Shown: positions 30,745 through 42,429, numbered from the stretch's first letter. The stretch: DNA of 64,000 nucleotides from Acanthococcus lagerstroemiae (GCA_031841125.1 CM063112.1:26004603-26068602), one strand, 5' to 3'. Numbers and translations: made by a program. The notes: a model not told the origin generated them from the sequence alone.

Positions 30745-33090
30745 TCTCTTAGACCCCATTTTGAATTTTGAAATCAGCTACCTGTAGAACCGTATTTTCA
30801 ATTCTTCGTTTGATTTAGAATAAAAATAAAAAGTATTGAATTTCTGGCCAATGAATCAGAGCCAGATACCAGAAAATCCTATTTCGATACTTTATTTGAT
30901 GTGTTCTCATTTGAAAGCCAAAAATTAGTGGACCGCATTTGCCCCTGTTTTGAACTGGAGAGACCTGTTTTCAATTCAAAAAGAAACTCTGGGTACATTA
31001 CCAAATGAAGATCCTGCTTTATTGCACTTCGATCAGTCTTCATAGAGAGAAAATTTCCTAGTACTATCGAACTGTTCAAATGAATAAATTCTTCTATGGT
31101 CATTTACGTTTACAGCATTTTCAGTGTTACAATAGTCTTTTTTGGGAGGGAATACTACCCCCTCCCCCACCATTACCCAGCCCGTACATCCGCATTTGGT
31201 CGCAGCCGTGAACGCTATTCGGGCGGGCATGTGCCTATGCCTACTCACGAGGATCTAATCAATGAAGATGTTGCCAGAAATAATCTGAAATTGAAATTTA
31301 TAATGAGATTTCCGTCAATTAGAAAATTAAAAAATCCTAATATCGCACTATGCTGCCCCCTTCATATAGAGAAATTCAGGATCGAAATCATTACGTGATA
31401 AAAAAAATTCTGGATTCATTCATTTTATTTTCATCGTTGCTTACCGGTACCTCTAAAATCTGCAATGTGCTCTTCTCCCAACATTGAATTGCCTTCAACC
31501 TCTTGAGCAGCTTTCCTCGCTCTGCCGCGGTGACTGAAACAGTCAACGGTTCTCAATCCAAGTAGCTTTCTCGAACTGAAGTCAGTCGATTAAAACCAAA
31601 TAAAAGCGTACGACACTTTACGACTCGAAAAAAAAAAAAGGTACATTTGCAATATCGAAAGAACGAACCAAATTTATCGGTGTCAGTTATTGAAAAATGC
31701 CGCCTTTTAATCTCGCAAAGTGTATCCGCCACTTTGAGCGCGGTCTGCATCCGTCCTTTGTTCCTACGATGTGTTAAAGCGTTCGCAATAGTAAATAAAA
31801 CGCTTTCGCCTTTTAATGAAACAAATTTTCGTTCTTAGAAAGTCGAGTGGTAACCGCCAACGCGCAGGGTGTTTATTTAAATACCCCCGCGTCAAAAGGG
31901 AGGAAAGTTTAATCGGTAAGATGCACGCTCGGCGTGGTGTACGAGGAAGAGTTTAATCGTCGGCGCGAGAATATAGAACAATTAATTCAACTAAGACTGA
32001 AACATAACCCACACCTTTCATTTCAAATATAGCAAACTTCAACCCGGACTAACCCGTCGTAATTAACTCCCTTAAGATGAAATTGATACAGTCGCGTAAT
32101 AACTTGGCGAATTAAGTCTCATCCAGCCCATTTAGTTATCTCTCATTTCGGACCGATAGTTCATTCATGTTTTCGATGGCCTCGACGCCAAGTTCAGTTA
32201 ACCTGTTCGCAGATTTTTAACCTCGTCCGCCTCGTCGCAGTTAGAGCTTTCGAAGGAGGATGCAGCCCAGAAGAAATATGACTAAAGTAAAATATATTTC
32301 CACCGGCCTTATCAGCGGCTGGGAAATCGATTTTTCGGGTATAAATTAATCTTACCGTTCCCGCTTTAAACGACTTCTAACCGGTGATAGTTCGAATATA
32401 TATACGGACGAATGTAGCGAAATACGACTCTATCTCGGTCGTAGGTCTTAGGGGTACATGTATAGGTATAAATGTAACCCATAACTGTAAACTTTCTTTT
32501 GAATACTTTTCAAACCGATGAATTCGACTCGCACGGGGAAATGGTTCCTTCCTCGACGAACATTACCGAAAGAGTTTCTCCTAAAAATGTTACCTTTCGT
32601 AACCTACGCAGCGGTGGGCAAAAAGGCGGCAAATATTTAGGAATTTTCTGGCGCTTTTAAAGTGGGGCCCTTAACTCCTCAATTGGAATTTAAGTACGTC
32701 AATGAAGACTCGGTTCCGGAAACAGTCATAATGATGTCTTGACGAGTCTTTTAAAAGGTTTCAACTCTTGTAGAAGCTTAGTGGAGAAAAAAAATTGTTT
32801 TTTTCTCTTGTTTTTAATTCAAGAAATGGCTACTGTTGCGAAGCTGGCTTTTGGGATTCTAAACATAACGAGTATTTTTATTTTCGAAAATCCTGAATCT
32901 TTGATCACGCTAAATAACTTTGAATTTTTTTCAAAAATATAAATGGAGTGAGCCCACAGCAGAAATGCCACTGAATAAGGCTCCCTGTACACTTCAATAA
33001 TATTTTATGTGTGTAGCGAAATAATGAAATAAATAGAAAACATAATTAATGAAAAAACAAAAAGAAAATATGTAAGAAGTGACATGGAGT
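30745..33090. other. No gene; CpG-richer unique block 31.5-32.7 kb
   Basis: From 30770 to 30930 there is a TATCGAAAT-family piece (CCTATTTCGATACTTTATTTGA). The part 31490-32650 is richer in CG dinucleotides and has no repeats I recognise, resembling conserved host non-coding DNA. No exon with convincing splice sites and reading frame was found. Confidence 0.35.
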
Positions 33091-33490
33091 GGTGTGGTCC
33101 GGAGAAAGGAGAGGGATGGGCACACCATGAAGAAATGAGGTAGCCCGTTGAGCGGGGAAGCCAGAGTTCAGGGCACACCTACATCAGGCATAGGAGACCA
33201 GAGAACCCAAGAAACATAGCCAGTGGCCGTGTGGGGGCAAACACTTTAAATAATGTCAAAACGGAATGCATTTTTCCACAATAGAGGAGGGATTGATGTG
33301 TTACCGTTTAATAGAATTCGGTCGAGCTAAATTTTCAAGGAGCTTACCTTTCCATCAAGTGAAAAATAATCCCACCCGGTGATACTTATTAAAATTCCAA
33401 AAAACAAGAGCATAGAATAAAATGGCTGACTCCCTAATATGCGTGAAGATGTGCCGAAAAAATTCGACTTTAATTAATAGTGTCTTACTA

Positions 33491-33733
33491 TAATTGAAGG
33501 ATAAAGAATCAAAACTCACATTTGCCATTTTACTTCAAGGGCGCAAATAGGCAAAACACTGTCCACGGGTGCAGGAATATCTTTGCTGCGTCTGCGAATG
33601 TGCGATATGTATAACATACTCCATGTTCACAGGCGCAGCAAAGATATTCCTGCACCCGTGTACAGTATTTTGCCTATTTGCGCGCCTGAAGTAAAATGGC
33701 AAATGTGAGTTTTGATTCTTTACCCTTCAATTA
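33491..33733. repeat. Long inverted repeat (hairpin), about 100-bp arms
   Basis: The arm 33491-33592 (from TAATTGAAGG to CTTTGCTGCGTCT) is repeated in inverse at 33631-33733 with about 93% identity by eye, around a 38-bp spacer. Both arms contain CACATTTGCCATTTTACTTC, GCAAATAGGCAAAA and GGTGCAGGAATATCTTTGCT or their complements. A transcript would fold into a long duplex. It could be a foldback MITE or a hairpin-RNA source. Confidence 0.9.
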
Positions 33734-33759
33734 ACAGTCAAAATGTTGAACTCCTGATG

Positions 33760-33985
33760 TGGTCAATTGATCACTCGAACCTGACAGCCTCAAATGTTTT
33801 GACAAGCCAAACCACTTGAGCCCGTCACTCCAAAGTTTAACTTTAACTATTAGTATTCTCCTATAATCAAGAGTCGGAATCATAAAATAGTTGAAATTAT
33901 GAATTTTTGTAGTTAATCAATCGCACGAAAATGATAGCCTCAAATGTTATGACAAGCCAAACCTTTTGAGCTCGTCACCTCCTGC
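33760..33985 (+). repeat. Two diverged direct repeats
   Basis: CCTCAAATGTTTTGACAAGCC with ACTTGAGCCCGTCAC (about 33790-33830) recurs as CCTCAAATGTTATGACAAGCC with TTTGAGCTCGTCAC (about 33940-33980), 150 bp apart. The preceding TATTAGT...CTATAATCAAGAG phrase (33848-33875) also echoes the sequence before the hairpin (33478-33500). Confidence 0.6.
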
Positions 33986-34222
33986 TAGATTAATGATAAA
34001 CCAGATGATTAATGGTCTTATTTACCAGCCACTGATATGCTTGATGACCATCGAACAAAATCCAAGTCTAATTGATGTTCAGATCTGCTTACAGATCATA
34101 TGCGAGTCTTGCATTTTATGCCGTGCTAAAGCCGTGAAAAGTTGAATTTTATGCTCGCGTTTACGATGGTGTTGACGATAAGCGGATGGAGAAGATTCTT
34201 AGATCAGAAAACCATTAGAATA

Positions 34223-34662
34223 CAGTAGACTCCCATTTATCCGCCATCGGTTCATCCGCCTCGAATTTATCTCCCTGCTCTTCCGGTTTTCGCCTAACCA
34301 CGGGGGGGGGGGGATAATCCGATATCTTACTAAAATCACAACCTTAGTCCTTAGCACAGCTGATGATGATAATGAAGAACGAGTAGGAGAAGCATCAGTA
34401 CATATGGATTATGACGATGATTTTTCAGCGCTGGAAAAGTTGCTGGTGTTCAAAGAATAAGAGCCAGGAATCACTGCTCAGGATATCATGGAATTCAGAA
34501 AGTAGCAAAATTATGCCACTGGAGAACTGAAGAGCGGCTTCTCATGCAGAAGCAAACAAATATTATAGATTTTTCAAAAATAACTTTTCTTTTCAGTTTT
34601 GTAAGTAAGTCTTGTCTTAACAAACATGTTTGGGAACATACCAAAACAAGAACTAACAACAA
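34223..34662 (+). pseudogene. Tigger/pogo element with transposase C-terminal piece
   Basis: It begins with a Tigger-like terminus (CAGTAGACTCCCATTTATCC) preceded by TA at 34221-34222. At about 34416-34590 the frame reads DDDFSALEKLLVFKE, PGITAQDIMEFRK, then LLMQKQTNIIDFSK, a Tigger/jerky C-terminal tail, broken by stops. The right terminus was not found; the psq-containing element starting at 34663 lies directly behind. Confidence 0.7.
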
Positions 34663-35306
34663 TAGGGGAAAGTAATGTAAGAGTGCGCAGTGATGATTTC
34701 TCGAAAAGTATGATATTGGCAACACTGGTAATGCGCTCATTGTACGCGTCTAGTGTATAAACAACGGTGGAAAGCCAAAAATGCCGGATAAATAAAGTGT
34801 TTTTTATCTATTTTCACGATAGTTCGGATTTCGCTCCAATTATTGTAAATTTTTCATTGTCACGGAAATAGTGATGTGAAGAAAAATACAAAAATGAGCA
34901 GGTTTGTTCTATACTCATTGGATTCTATATGAAATACACTTTCGAATAATGTATGAACTTCAGCTTTTGCATCATTATTTACCGAGCTAGGAGTAGATTT
35001 ACAAACCGGTGTCAGGAAAATGTAAAAGTACGCATTCATGTCACTACGGTAGATCGAAGGTATACGTTCGTTAAGTTTTTGCTGACCAAGGAAGACCAAC
35101 AGAGAATTAAGATTCGATCAGAAGTTACTAGATGGGGCTAGAAAAAGGATTGATGGCGGCGAGAGTATTCGAGGTGTCGTGGCTTCCATTGGAGTTCCAG
35201 AAGGTACGCTTCGAAAATGTTTGGGTACACAAAGCATGTAATGGGTCTCCTTCCCCATGTTATTATATCTGCGATTATTGCTAATAAATTGCAACGACTT
35301 TTTCTC

Positions 35307-35341
<35 letters not shown>

Positions 35342-35590
35342 TGCGCAGTCTTGAATTTATTAATGCGCACTCTTACATAACACTGAATGTAAGAGTGCGC
35401 ATTTGACTTTCTCCATTAATGCTTTAATAGATCTTTTATCTATAATCCTTTGAGGCATTCAATAGTAGCAAGTTGTAGCCAAAGGATGTGAGTATCGTAC
35501 CATGTAATTTCCAGCCTTCCTGCTCAATTATGTTTCGAGATATGGGCCCGCAAAAGTTATGTGCGTACTCTTACATTACCTTCCCCCTAC
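34663..35590 (+). mobile_element. pogo-like element with psq helix-turn-helix and internal inverted TIRs
   Basis: The ends TAGGGGAAAGTAATGTAAGAG (34663 on) and the inverse CTCTTACATTACCTTCCCCC (35568-35587, followed by TA) form imperfect TIRs with TA at both edges. At 35101-35238 one frame reads LRFDQKLLDGARKRIDGGES and IRGVVASIGVPEGTLRKCLG, a psq/CENP-B-type helix-turn-helix; the rest of the transposase is absent. A perfect 17-bp inverted pair of the TIR word (35362-35378 and 35387-35403, spacer AACACTGA) lies inside, so the structure is either a TIR duplication or two elements head to tail. A 30-bp T run sits at about 35309-35338. Confidence 0.7.
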
Positions 35591-35639
35591 TGACGAACGA
35601 CAACTACAAAAACAACACAGAAGGAACTACATACGCCAA

Positions 35640-36940
35640 CATCATATAAAAGATATATAAACCAGAATTACTGCCAGTTTAACAACAAATATTACGAACA
35701 AACGGAAAACCTAACGATGGGGTCCCCACTGTCACCCATTTTAGCCGAAACATACATGAACACCTTTGAAAATTACCTACTAAACAACAGCAAACACAAG
35801 AAAAACATAAAGCTATGGACAAGATCTAATCATCTGAACAGGAACAGACAGACAACTGAACCAATTTCTCACGGAGACAAACAACATAAATAACAACATG
35901 AAGTTCACGATGGAAAAGGACAATAAAACCATAAACTACTTCGACCTAATAATACAAATAAAAGACAACAAGATACAGTACAACATTTACAGAAAACCTA
36001 CCCACACGGACGCAATAATACCAATGACTCATTCCACTATCAAAAACACAAAATAGCAGCACTACACAACTACTGCAACAGAGCAATCAACATATTAAAC
36101 GACTACAACTACAGAACAACAGGACTCAACAAAATCAAATGAACAAACATTAATAACAAATACCAACCACAAACAATAGACAGAATAATTAGCAAATTAA
36201 TATAACAGAAAAGTACAGGCACAGAACCAACAACCACAAAAACAGACAAATACGCAGGAGCAATACCAGTCATAGGGATATATACATACAAAATACAGAA
36301 AATCTTTAACCAATACAACATTAAACTCGTAATCAGAAACAGACCACCTCTGATCAAACAAATAAGCAATGGCAAAACAGAAACACAGGACAGGAACAAC
36401 AGCAACGGAGTATACAGACTGGACTGCGAACATTGTGACATGACCACATAGGGAGAAACAGGCAGAAAATTCACGACTAGAATAAAAGAACATGAAAAAT
36501 CACAGAAGCTAAAGGATGACAAATAACTCTTTGGAAAATACTGCAACGACCAGGGACATAACAACCACAAGTTGACAGAAAAATACAAAATCCTACACGT
36601 AGAAAACAACACAAGAAAAAGAAAATTTAAAAAACAACTTGAGATAATAAAGGCAAAAACAAAACAAAACAACTTAATAAATACAACAACCAACTTTCAA
36701 AGCGAGAACCTATTCCAATTAATAACACCCACTGATTGGATAGACTACATAACCACAGACAACCAATAGGAACACATCAAATAGGTTTTACCATACGGTA
36801 CTATGTACTATAAATACAGGATGACAAAGAGAAAAGTGTTAGGGTACTCCACTGAAGATGACATAGCAGCCGAAAGCGCTCCCGACTCTACAGAAGGAAG
36901 AAATTGTGAACAGGCACACCTTACACATAGAGTGGTTTTG
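35640..36940 (+). pseudogene. Penelope-like element, RT end and GIY-YIG endonuclease
   Basis: The reverse transcriptase shows YYEQTENLTMGSPLSPILAE (about 35686-35750), then KFTMEKDNKTINYFDL and YNIYRKPTHTDA (about 35900-36015). The GIY-YIG endonuclease shows NGVYRLDCEHCDM and GETGRKFTTRIKEHE (about 36404-36500), with a TAG where the YIG motif should be. The C terminus is the frame 36572-36769. Single-base indels and stops break it in several places, and it is 5'-truncated. The coding strand is strikingly A-rich, so the complementary strand carries a 194-codon hydrophobic frame that is only a shadow. The 3' UTR has a hammerhead-like motif (36835-36880). Confidence 0.88.
36835..36880 (+). ncRNA. 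Hammerhead-ribozyme-like motif in Penelope 3' region
   Basis: AGTGTT (36835-36840) can pair with AGCGCT (36875-36880) as stem III. It is followed by A (position 17), a short GGGTACTCC-type stem I, an exact CTGAAGA core (36852-36858) and, after 13 nt, GAAA (36872-36875). Stem II is poor and stem I very short, so activity is doubtful. The position after a Penelope-like coding region fits the known association. Confidence 0.45.
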
Positions 36941-36944
36941 AAAA

Positions 36945-37095
36945 GGTCACGCACCGGAAATGCAGGAATGCAGGAGACAAAAGACGTTTGCTAGATGCTC
37001 GCATCTTGCTACGCAGTAATTGACCAGGCATGGCGATAAGACGATTTATACCTATAAACATGTAAATTTAAGAAAGGAGGATCGCCGCATACTTT
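36945..37095 (-). mobile_element. LINE 3' UTR fragment, reverse orientation
   Basis: GCAGGAGACAAAAGACGTTTG with the flanking sequence is the reverse complement of the 3' UTR shared by the two LINE copies at 56640-56985 and 58920-59284. No coding sequence is attached. It abuts the end of the Penelope-like element. Confidence 0.65.
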
Positions 37096-37099
37096 TTAG

Positions 37100-38203
37100 A
37101 GGCTAATTTAGTTAGCTAATAATATAAGTTTGCTGCATACCATATGGCTTTTTCACCGTGCAAGCAATACAAGCTCAACCACAAGTCTTCTACTGCACTA
37201 ACCTGCGGTTACTAACTGGCTGAAATAACCCATATTTAAATCCATTCATAAATTTGTACAGATCATAAAATTGAGATGAATGAGTTCCGGATTGCAATGT
37301 TACTTTGCTTATACAAGATTATTTCACAAGGTGTACCTGACTTGTAGTACTGTAAAATTTGGATTTTGCTTCAAACAGGACCGGACGTAAAATGCAATGA
37401 GATATTTGAAAGAAACGACCCGTGAGACCTGGATTTCAATTCTTGGTTCGATTCCCTCGGCGAAGTTGTTCTTCACGCTCTCAACTCAGCATACTGAAAA
37501 CTCGTCACAATTTTCAATCTTTAAGGGCTTAAGTATCAAAATCGTTTACCTATCAGAAAAGTTTCGGCCAACTATCAACTAAGTATTCCAAGTAAGTAGA
37601 CATTTCTTGCAAAATGTTTTAAAACTCTCCGCACACCTGTGCTGGCAGTTTTACACATGAAATGCTCTTTATATTAGCTCGTTCATCATAACGGCTGTTT
37701 TCCCTTTCAACATTCGCGCGAAATTTTCATTACTTACAGCAATCTGGTTTTTCAAACTGAAATCCTACGACTCGCTATTCTCGGGTTCGAATTACCCTTC
37801 TCGCGATTTACACTCGCGGCTCCAAGATCGTCTAATCTTTATCGAGAACTTACGTAGCCAGTTCCAAAGTCGAATCGAGACGAGGGCGTACAATTTGTAT
37901 CAAATCTTGCCGCCAATGTGTATTAGCAACTTTTTCATACGAACAGACGAATGCTTTTAAATATTGAGCCAATGCCGAATACCCGTATAAGGCTATGGCG
38001 AATGCATCCGGCAAACAAATCGAGAATATTTGTCGCCGGAATGTGTATACAAGTCGCGGATTGAAAAAAAACTTTTCAATATGCGAAAGTTTGCCAGCGT
38101 TCGTTCTGCGGCAACACGAGTTTGATTTCGAGCTTTGCAAATCCATCGCAAGACTCGAAAAGAGATTACCAAGTTCGAAGGGTATTTAGTGCAAGCAACT
38201 CAC
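37100..38203. other. Intron-like DNA 3' of the signal-peptide exon
   Basis: Relative to the reverse-strand exon at 38204-38321 this lies within its downstream intron. A TATCGAAAT-family trace is possible around 37390-37550. The part 37680-38190 is CpG-richer and unique. A 98-codon reverse frame (37850-38146) has no recognisable motif and no convincing splice sites. Confidence 0.35.
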
Positions 38204-38321
38204 CGCAGGTCGCCGAAGTGACGAATACGAAAACGATACCCAGAGACGGCGCAGTCATCTTCCGTTCTTGCTGGACCAGGGTGCCGGATAAAGGTCACAT
38301 TTAGTTTGAACTGACGCGAAC
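38204..38321 (-). CDS. Host exon: 5' UTR end plus signal peptide, gene unknown
   Basis: On the reverse strand a poly-pyrimidine tract and TTTGCAG form an acceptor, so the exon starts at 38321. It has 63 nt of 5' UTR with in-frame TAA and TGA, then ATG at 38258 in the context GGAAGATGA. The peptide MTAPSLGIVFVFVTSATC is a short n-region, a hydrophobic core and a small-residue cleavage area, i.e. a signal peptide. After 18 codons plus one base comes the donor GCG|GTGAGT (38203 downward), giving a phase-1 intron. A signal-peptide exon ending in phase 1 is common in secreted and cell-surface (for example immunoglobulin-superfamily) genes. The next exon was not found in the window. The surrounding CpG-rich, repeat-poor DNA supports a real gene. 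Confidence 0.5.
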
Positions 38322-39762
38322 CTGCAAAAAAAAAATCTAGTTTTAATCTCCGGCCCCTAATTACTTTCGCTAAAGTAAATTTAACGACGGATTCGTTGTT
38401 CGAAATTCGAGCACTCGACGCATTTTCGTTGGCTCGTGATCGCGAGTCGTGACGCCGAAATCGCGCTCTTCACGCGCCGAAAATTAATCAACGAGCGGAT
38501 TCGATTTCAAAAAGACGGCCGCGCAAAATGAAACCGAAAAACCATTTAAATTTAGAGAAATAACTCGGCATTGCCCTCGTAATAATAGAAAAAGATTAAA
38601 ACGACCGACGATATTGTGAAGAGGTAACCGGTGACAGGAAAAAATGGCTTCCAAAGCGAAAAGGGGTAAAGCTATTCTAAGTACCCTATGGAGTGGACCT
38701 CTTTTTTTTTTAGCCCAACAAGAGGATACTGTTACGCTTTTCAAGCTCAAATTGCTTTGTTTTGCTTTAACTGCATTCTCTTCTGCAAAATGACAAATTT
38801 AAATTTTCAAGTCGCGTATACACATTCTTTGTTCTCGTATACCGGCAATAGGTTTTTTTTATAAGTTGGGCTCTTTTTATCGATGGAAACCTTTTTGGAA
38901 TTTGAAATCGTTTGTTCGTCAATTCTGCTGCCGATGATTTTTTTTTTTTTTTTAGAACAAGAACGAAAGTTAGAATAGAATGTTACCGACTGATTGTCTT
39001 ACGTGATGGGATATTATAATAGAGTTGCAAGCCGAAGGGTACGCACGAATGGATTGCTGTCGATTGCTGTCTGATTTTCATTAATAGAAATTTATTGCAT
39101 TCGACACGGAGATTTATTGCCGCGATTATTGTAATATTCATTTGAACGAGATTTAGTGCAAGGCTTGCAATTAGGCAGCTCCGGAGAGTAAACTAGAGCT
39201 CACAAAATTGCGACTAATAAAAACTTGACTGAATCTGAATATCGTAATCAGTGAAGGGAGCTGCCAGCAACGAGGAGAAATAGACATATGTACTTTTTAT
39301 TCGCTTGTTTAAAATCTGATTTCCAACTAAAATCGTAATGGGTTGGATCTTTAACAGTACCTTTTTATGCAGAGAGTAGTGATGCTTAGTCTATCCCGAC
39401 ACCAATTTTGAGCTTTTTTCACTCGTTGATTGGATTAATCCAATATTAGGGGGAGGGGGGAAGTCCATACATACGAATAGGTATACAGACGATTAATAAG
39501 AGAGGCTCCTAGCCGAGAGGCTCAGAGGTGCTGTGATCCCCCTAAGCTACAGAGGAAAATCCCCCCTCCTCCATGAGAGAAACCGCTTTGTCCAAGAAGT
39601 GAATAACATAATAAATGAGATTTAGGGCGTTTCTTTAGAGTTACTGATAAGTGCTGCAAGCCCCAGTACGCCACACAGAAAGAAAATGGGCTGATTTTCA
39701 CACACAATGGCTGTTACGCTATCGTCAAGTTATAAATCGCATAGACCAGATTACAGCAGGAT
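38322..39762. other. CpG-rich upstream DNA, no gene seen
   Basis: 38330-38500 is dense in CG and TTCG words and lies just upstream of the signal-peptide exon, so it may be intron 1 or a regulatory region. Further up are poly-T runs (38700-38712, 38938-38952), with no motifs found to 39762. Confidence 0.35.
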
Positions 39763-40000
39763 GGCCATTTTCCCCCCAAAAAATTCCCTGACTTTTCCAG
39801 ATTCCTTTCAGATTCTTCTAGTCCACTATTTAACTTTTTTATGACAAAAAAAAAATTTCAATTGACTCTGACAGAAAATTAATACTTTCACATCATGAAT
39901 TTTTTTTCTTCAAAATTCCCTGACTTTTTCCTGACTTCTTCAGGTGGTGTGCTCACATTCCCTGACTTTTCCGGTTTTCCAGAAACCGGTCACCCTGTAA
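39763..40000 (+). mobile_element. CCCTGACTTTTCC MITE, nearly complete copy
   Basis: It begins GGATGGCCATTTTCC and ends CCGGTCACCCTG, imperfect TIRs. Inside are ATTCCCTGACTTTTCCAGAT, a T/A-rich middle with TTGACTCTGACAG, ACATCAT, and CCTGACTTTTTCCTGACTTC. The same internal order occurs at 53673-53918 and 30614-30741. Confidence 0.7.
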
Positions 40001-40069
40001 GCTGACAAGACTGTCGTGAAAGAAAGCACAGCATTAGCTTCTGGCTTGAAAAACAAACTCGACCTTCGA

Positions 40070-40700
40070 ATTTGTTGCAATTTTAAAAATATGCGTCAAT
40101 ATTCTCAACACTTTAACTCTTATGACTACCTATGCTTCAAGGTACGAACATTGACTTTGGCTCAGCTAATACCCCAATAAATGATGTAATAAGACGATTG
40201 AAAGCAAAGAGAACTGATACACAGTGGAATGAACTTCAGGAAGATATTTTAAAAACAACTATCGACCTGGGTACAACGTATACAGAAAAAAGACTTACTC
40301 ATCGAAAACGATTTCTTCCATGAAAATAACCTAGATGTTTACAAACCAACACATATTTTTATCACGTATAAAGCAGAAATTCACTATACAACGATTGATG
40401 CATTAATTAACAACAGATTCATCACATAGTCCAGCTCTCCCTGAAGACTGTGAAGAGAAAATAAAAGAACTCAAAAGAACGAGAAAAAAGAGCGGAAGTG
40501 TTTATATTAAAAGGTTTTACTAAACCATACAGATTGATTATACAAATGTCAACTTTTGATAATCTAACCATGCTCTTCAGAATACTTTCATCCGTGGCTG
40601 TCACTAATGGTTCAGCAGAACATGCGTTTGGTAAGAAAAAACTATTAAGGATCCGTTCCGAAGTACAATGCTGAATGAATGGTTATCAGCTGTGCCTAGA
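40070..40700 (+). pseudogene. hAT-type transposase C-terminal relic (ZMYM-like)
   Basis: The frame 40132-40323 (DVIRRLKAKRTDTQWNEL, then KRLTHRKRFLP) is the basic linker seen in ZMYM-type hAT proteins. At about 40560-40680 the frame reads MLFRILSSVAVTNGSAEHAF, KKKLLR and, after a shift, STMLNEWLS, the hAT dimerisation motif. Stops and frameshifts separate the blocks. The catalytic core is missing, and no TIRs were found around it. Confidence 0.72.
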
Positions 40701-41114
40701 AAAAGGGACCATTTGGTCGGAAATGTCATCTACGGGAAGAGCGAAAAATAGCAAATGGGGTCAATGAAATCGTTTTCGGGATTTTTGTGTTTTTCAGATG
40801 TAAATCGGATTCTATTACAGGTACAGAGCTTGATGAGGGCTCATTTTACTCTTTAGTGTGTCTAATTTCTTCCTCGGTACTTTTCGCGAAATTTGACCGA
40901 CCAAGAGGTCCCTTTTTCTAGGTACACTCAATAGAAATTATCGGTTGTTTTTCCAAAAATAAAATGAGTCACAAAAAAGTTTTCTTATCTGATTGATAAT
41001 GATGTACAAGTATATATATTCACATAATGATAACCTGTTTGTTTAAAAAATACCAAGCGGACTCTTTCTATCGTTAAAAAATTGATCATGAGAAAAAATC
41101 GTCCCTCCCCCCTC

Positions 41115-41508
41115 CAGGATGTCTAACAAGATTTAAATGTGAAAATAGTGACTTTAGTTGACCATTTTATCCTGTTTCTTAAAAACTCGCAACACGTTTT
41201 GCTCGTTGCTCGTAGTCTATAAGAGGGCCAGAGCATCTCGTAGATGACACTGATCTCTCATTCATTACCAAAAGTCATTGAAAACTGAAAAAAGATGTTC
41301 AAATTGTTTACAATAAAGTCATATTCTTCAGAGAAATCAACCTATGGATGATCAGTTTTTGATAGGTTTTTTATTTTTCATCTGTTTTTAATTGACTATT
41401 ATTCAGAATTATTCAAAATAATGGTATTTAATTGACTTTAATGGACCTTCCTCCAAATAATTGACTCAAATTGACTTAGCTGACTTGGTTGACCTGTTAA
41501 ACACCCAG
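41115..41508. mobile_element. hAT-type MITE
   Basis: The ends CAGGATGTCTAACA and TGTTAAACACCCAG are inverted repeats similar to those of hAT element A. Flanks CCCCCCTC (41107-41114) and CCCCCCAC (41509-41516) match at 7 of 8, but in a C-rich context this is weak. The right half contains repeated ATTGACTTAA/TTGACT words. Confidence 0.55.
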
Positions 41509-41519
41509 CCCCCCACCCC

Positions 41520-42425
41520 TCAAAATTCTTTTCACGAAGGATTATTCCTTAAAACAGCAGTACTTCATATTTAAAATACATACTTTTTGTTTCAGTCAGC
41601 AGGGGTCACCCCCCCCCCACCGAAAACTTCAATAAATTCCGTTTCTGGTGGCATCTCTGAAGATACCTTTTTATCGAGCTAAATAATTTGAGAAATTTTC
41701 TTTTTTTCTTCTCTGTTGTCTTTGGGAGGAAGGGTTACAAATGATATTTTGTACCCTCCACTATTTTTTTGGGGAACAGTATGCCCTTGTACCTAACAGT
41801 TTCAACGCCACTGGTTACTGTGCCAAACAGGTTTGTAGTAGGTAAATTCACGAATTAATTTCATTCACTTTTAAGCCAAAATTGAATTCTTTTGGCTGAA
41901 TTCTCTTCGACATAGCGAAAACAGTAACCTGTTCAGTTCACCGCTATACAAATAGAAAAATGAATTCGTTTAGTTCACGCCGAAGGGAGATGAAGTTTTG
42001 AATGTGTTTTACAGATGCATTTCAGCCTGATCTTCATTTTCCTAACAGACACACAGATAAAACGATACAAAATATAACACAACGCATAAAACAGTCCGGA
42101 TTGCTTCATAAACTCCACGCCGACAACTTCCAAAAGAAATTTTTTGACCAGTTTCTTTCCACCCTAATCTGTAGAAATAAGTAATGAGATTGACGATGTG
42201 AAATACTTTCTCAATATCAATAAAAATACAAGGTGTTCCACAAATTAGTCCCTCTCTCCGTTTTTTTTTCCAAAGTGAATTTTTGCTGTATGGAAATGAA
42301 TCTTCAAATGACAAAGGCCCGAAGCCTAATTTCCTCTAGAGGAAAAAATTTTTTTCTCCCCTGAAGATTCGCTGACTCAAGTGGAAAGGTACCAACAAAA
42401 ACATCAAAATTGAAGTTCCTTGAGT
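41520..42425. other. No gene recognised
   Basis: AT-rich DNA with a C run (41611-41620) and a lone terminus-like word AAGGTGTTCCACAAATTAGT at 42231. Confidence 0.3.
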
Positions 42426-42429
42426 TACA

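Noticed and set aside
34781..34799. Right TIR of the Tigger at 34223 (ATGCCGGATAAATAAAGTG)
   Set aside because: It lies inside the following element, lacks the CTG|TA terminus, and the match is short.
36109..36693. 194-codon hydrophobic reverse-strand frame
   Set aside because: It is the complement of the A-rich Penelope-like coding region (T-rich codons give Phe, Leu, Cys, Val), with no motif of its own.
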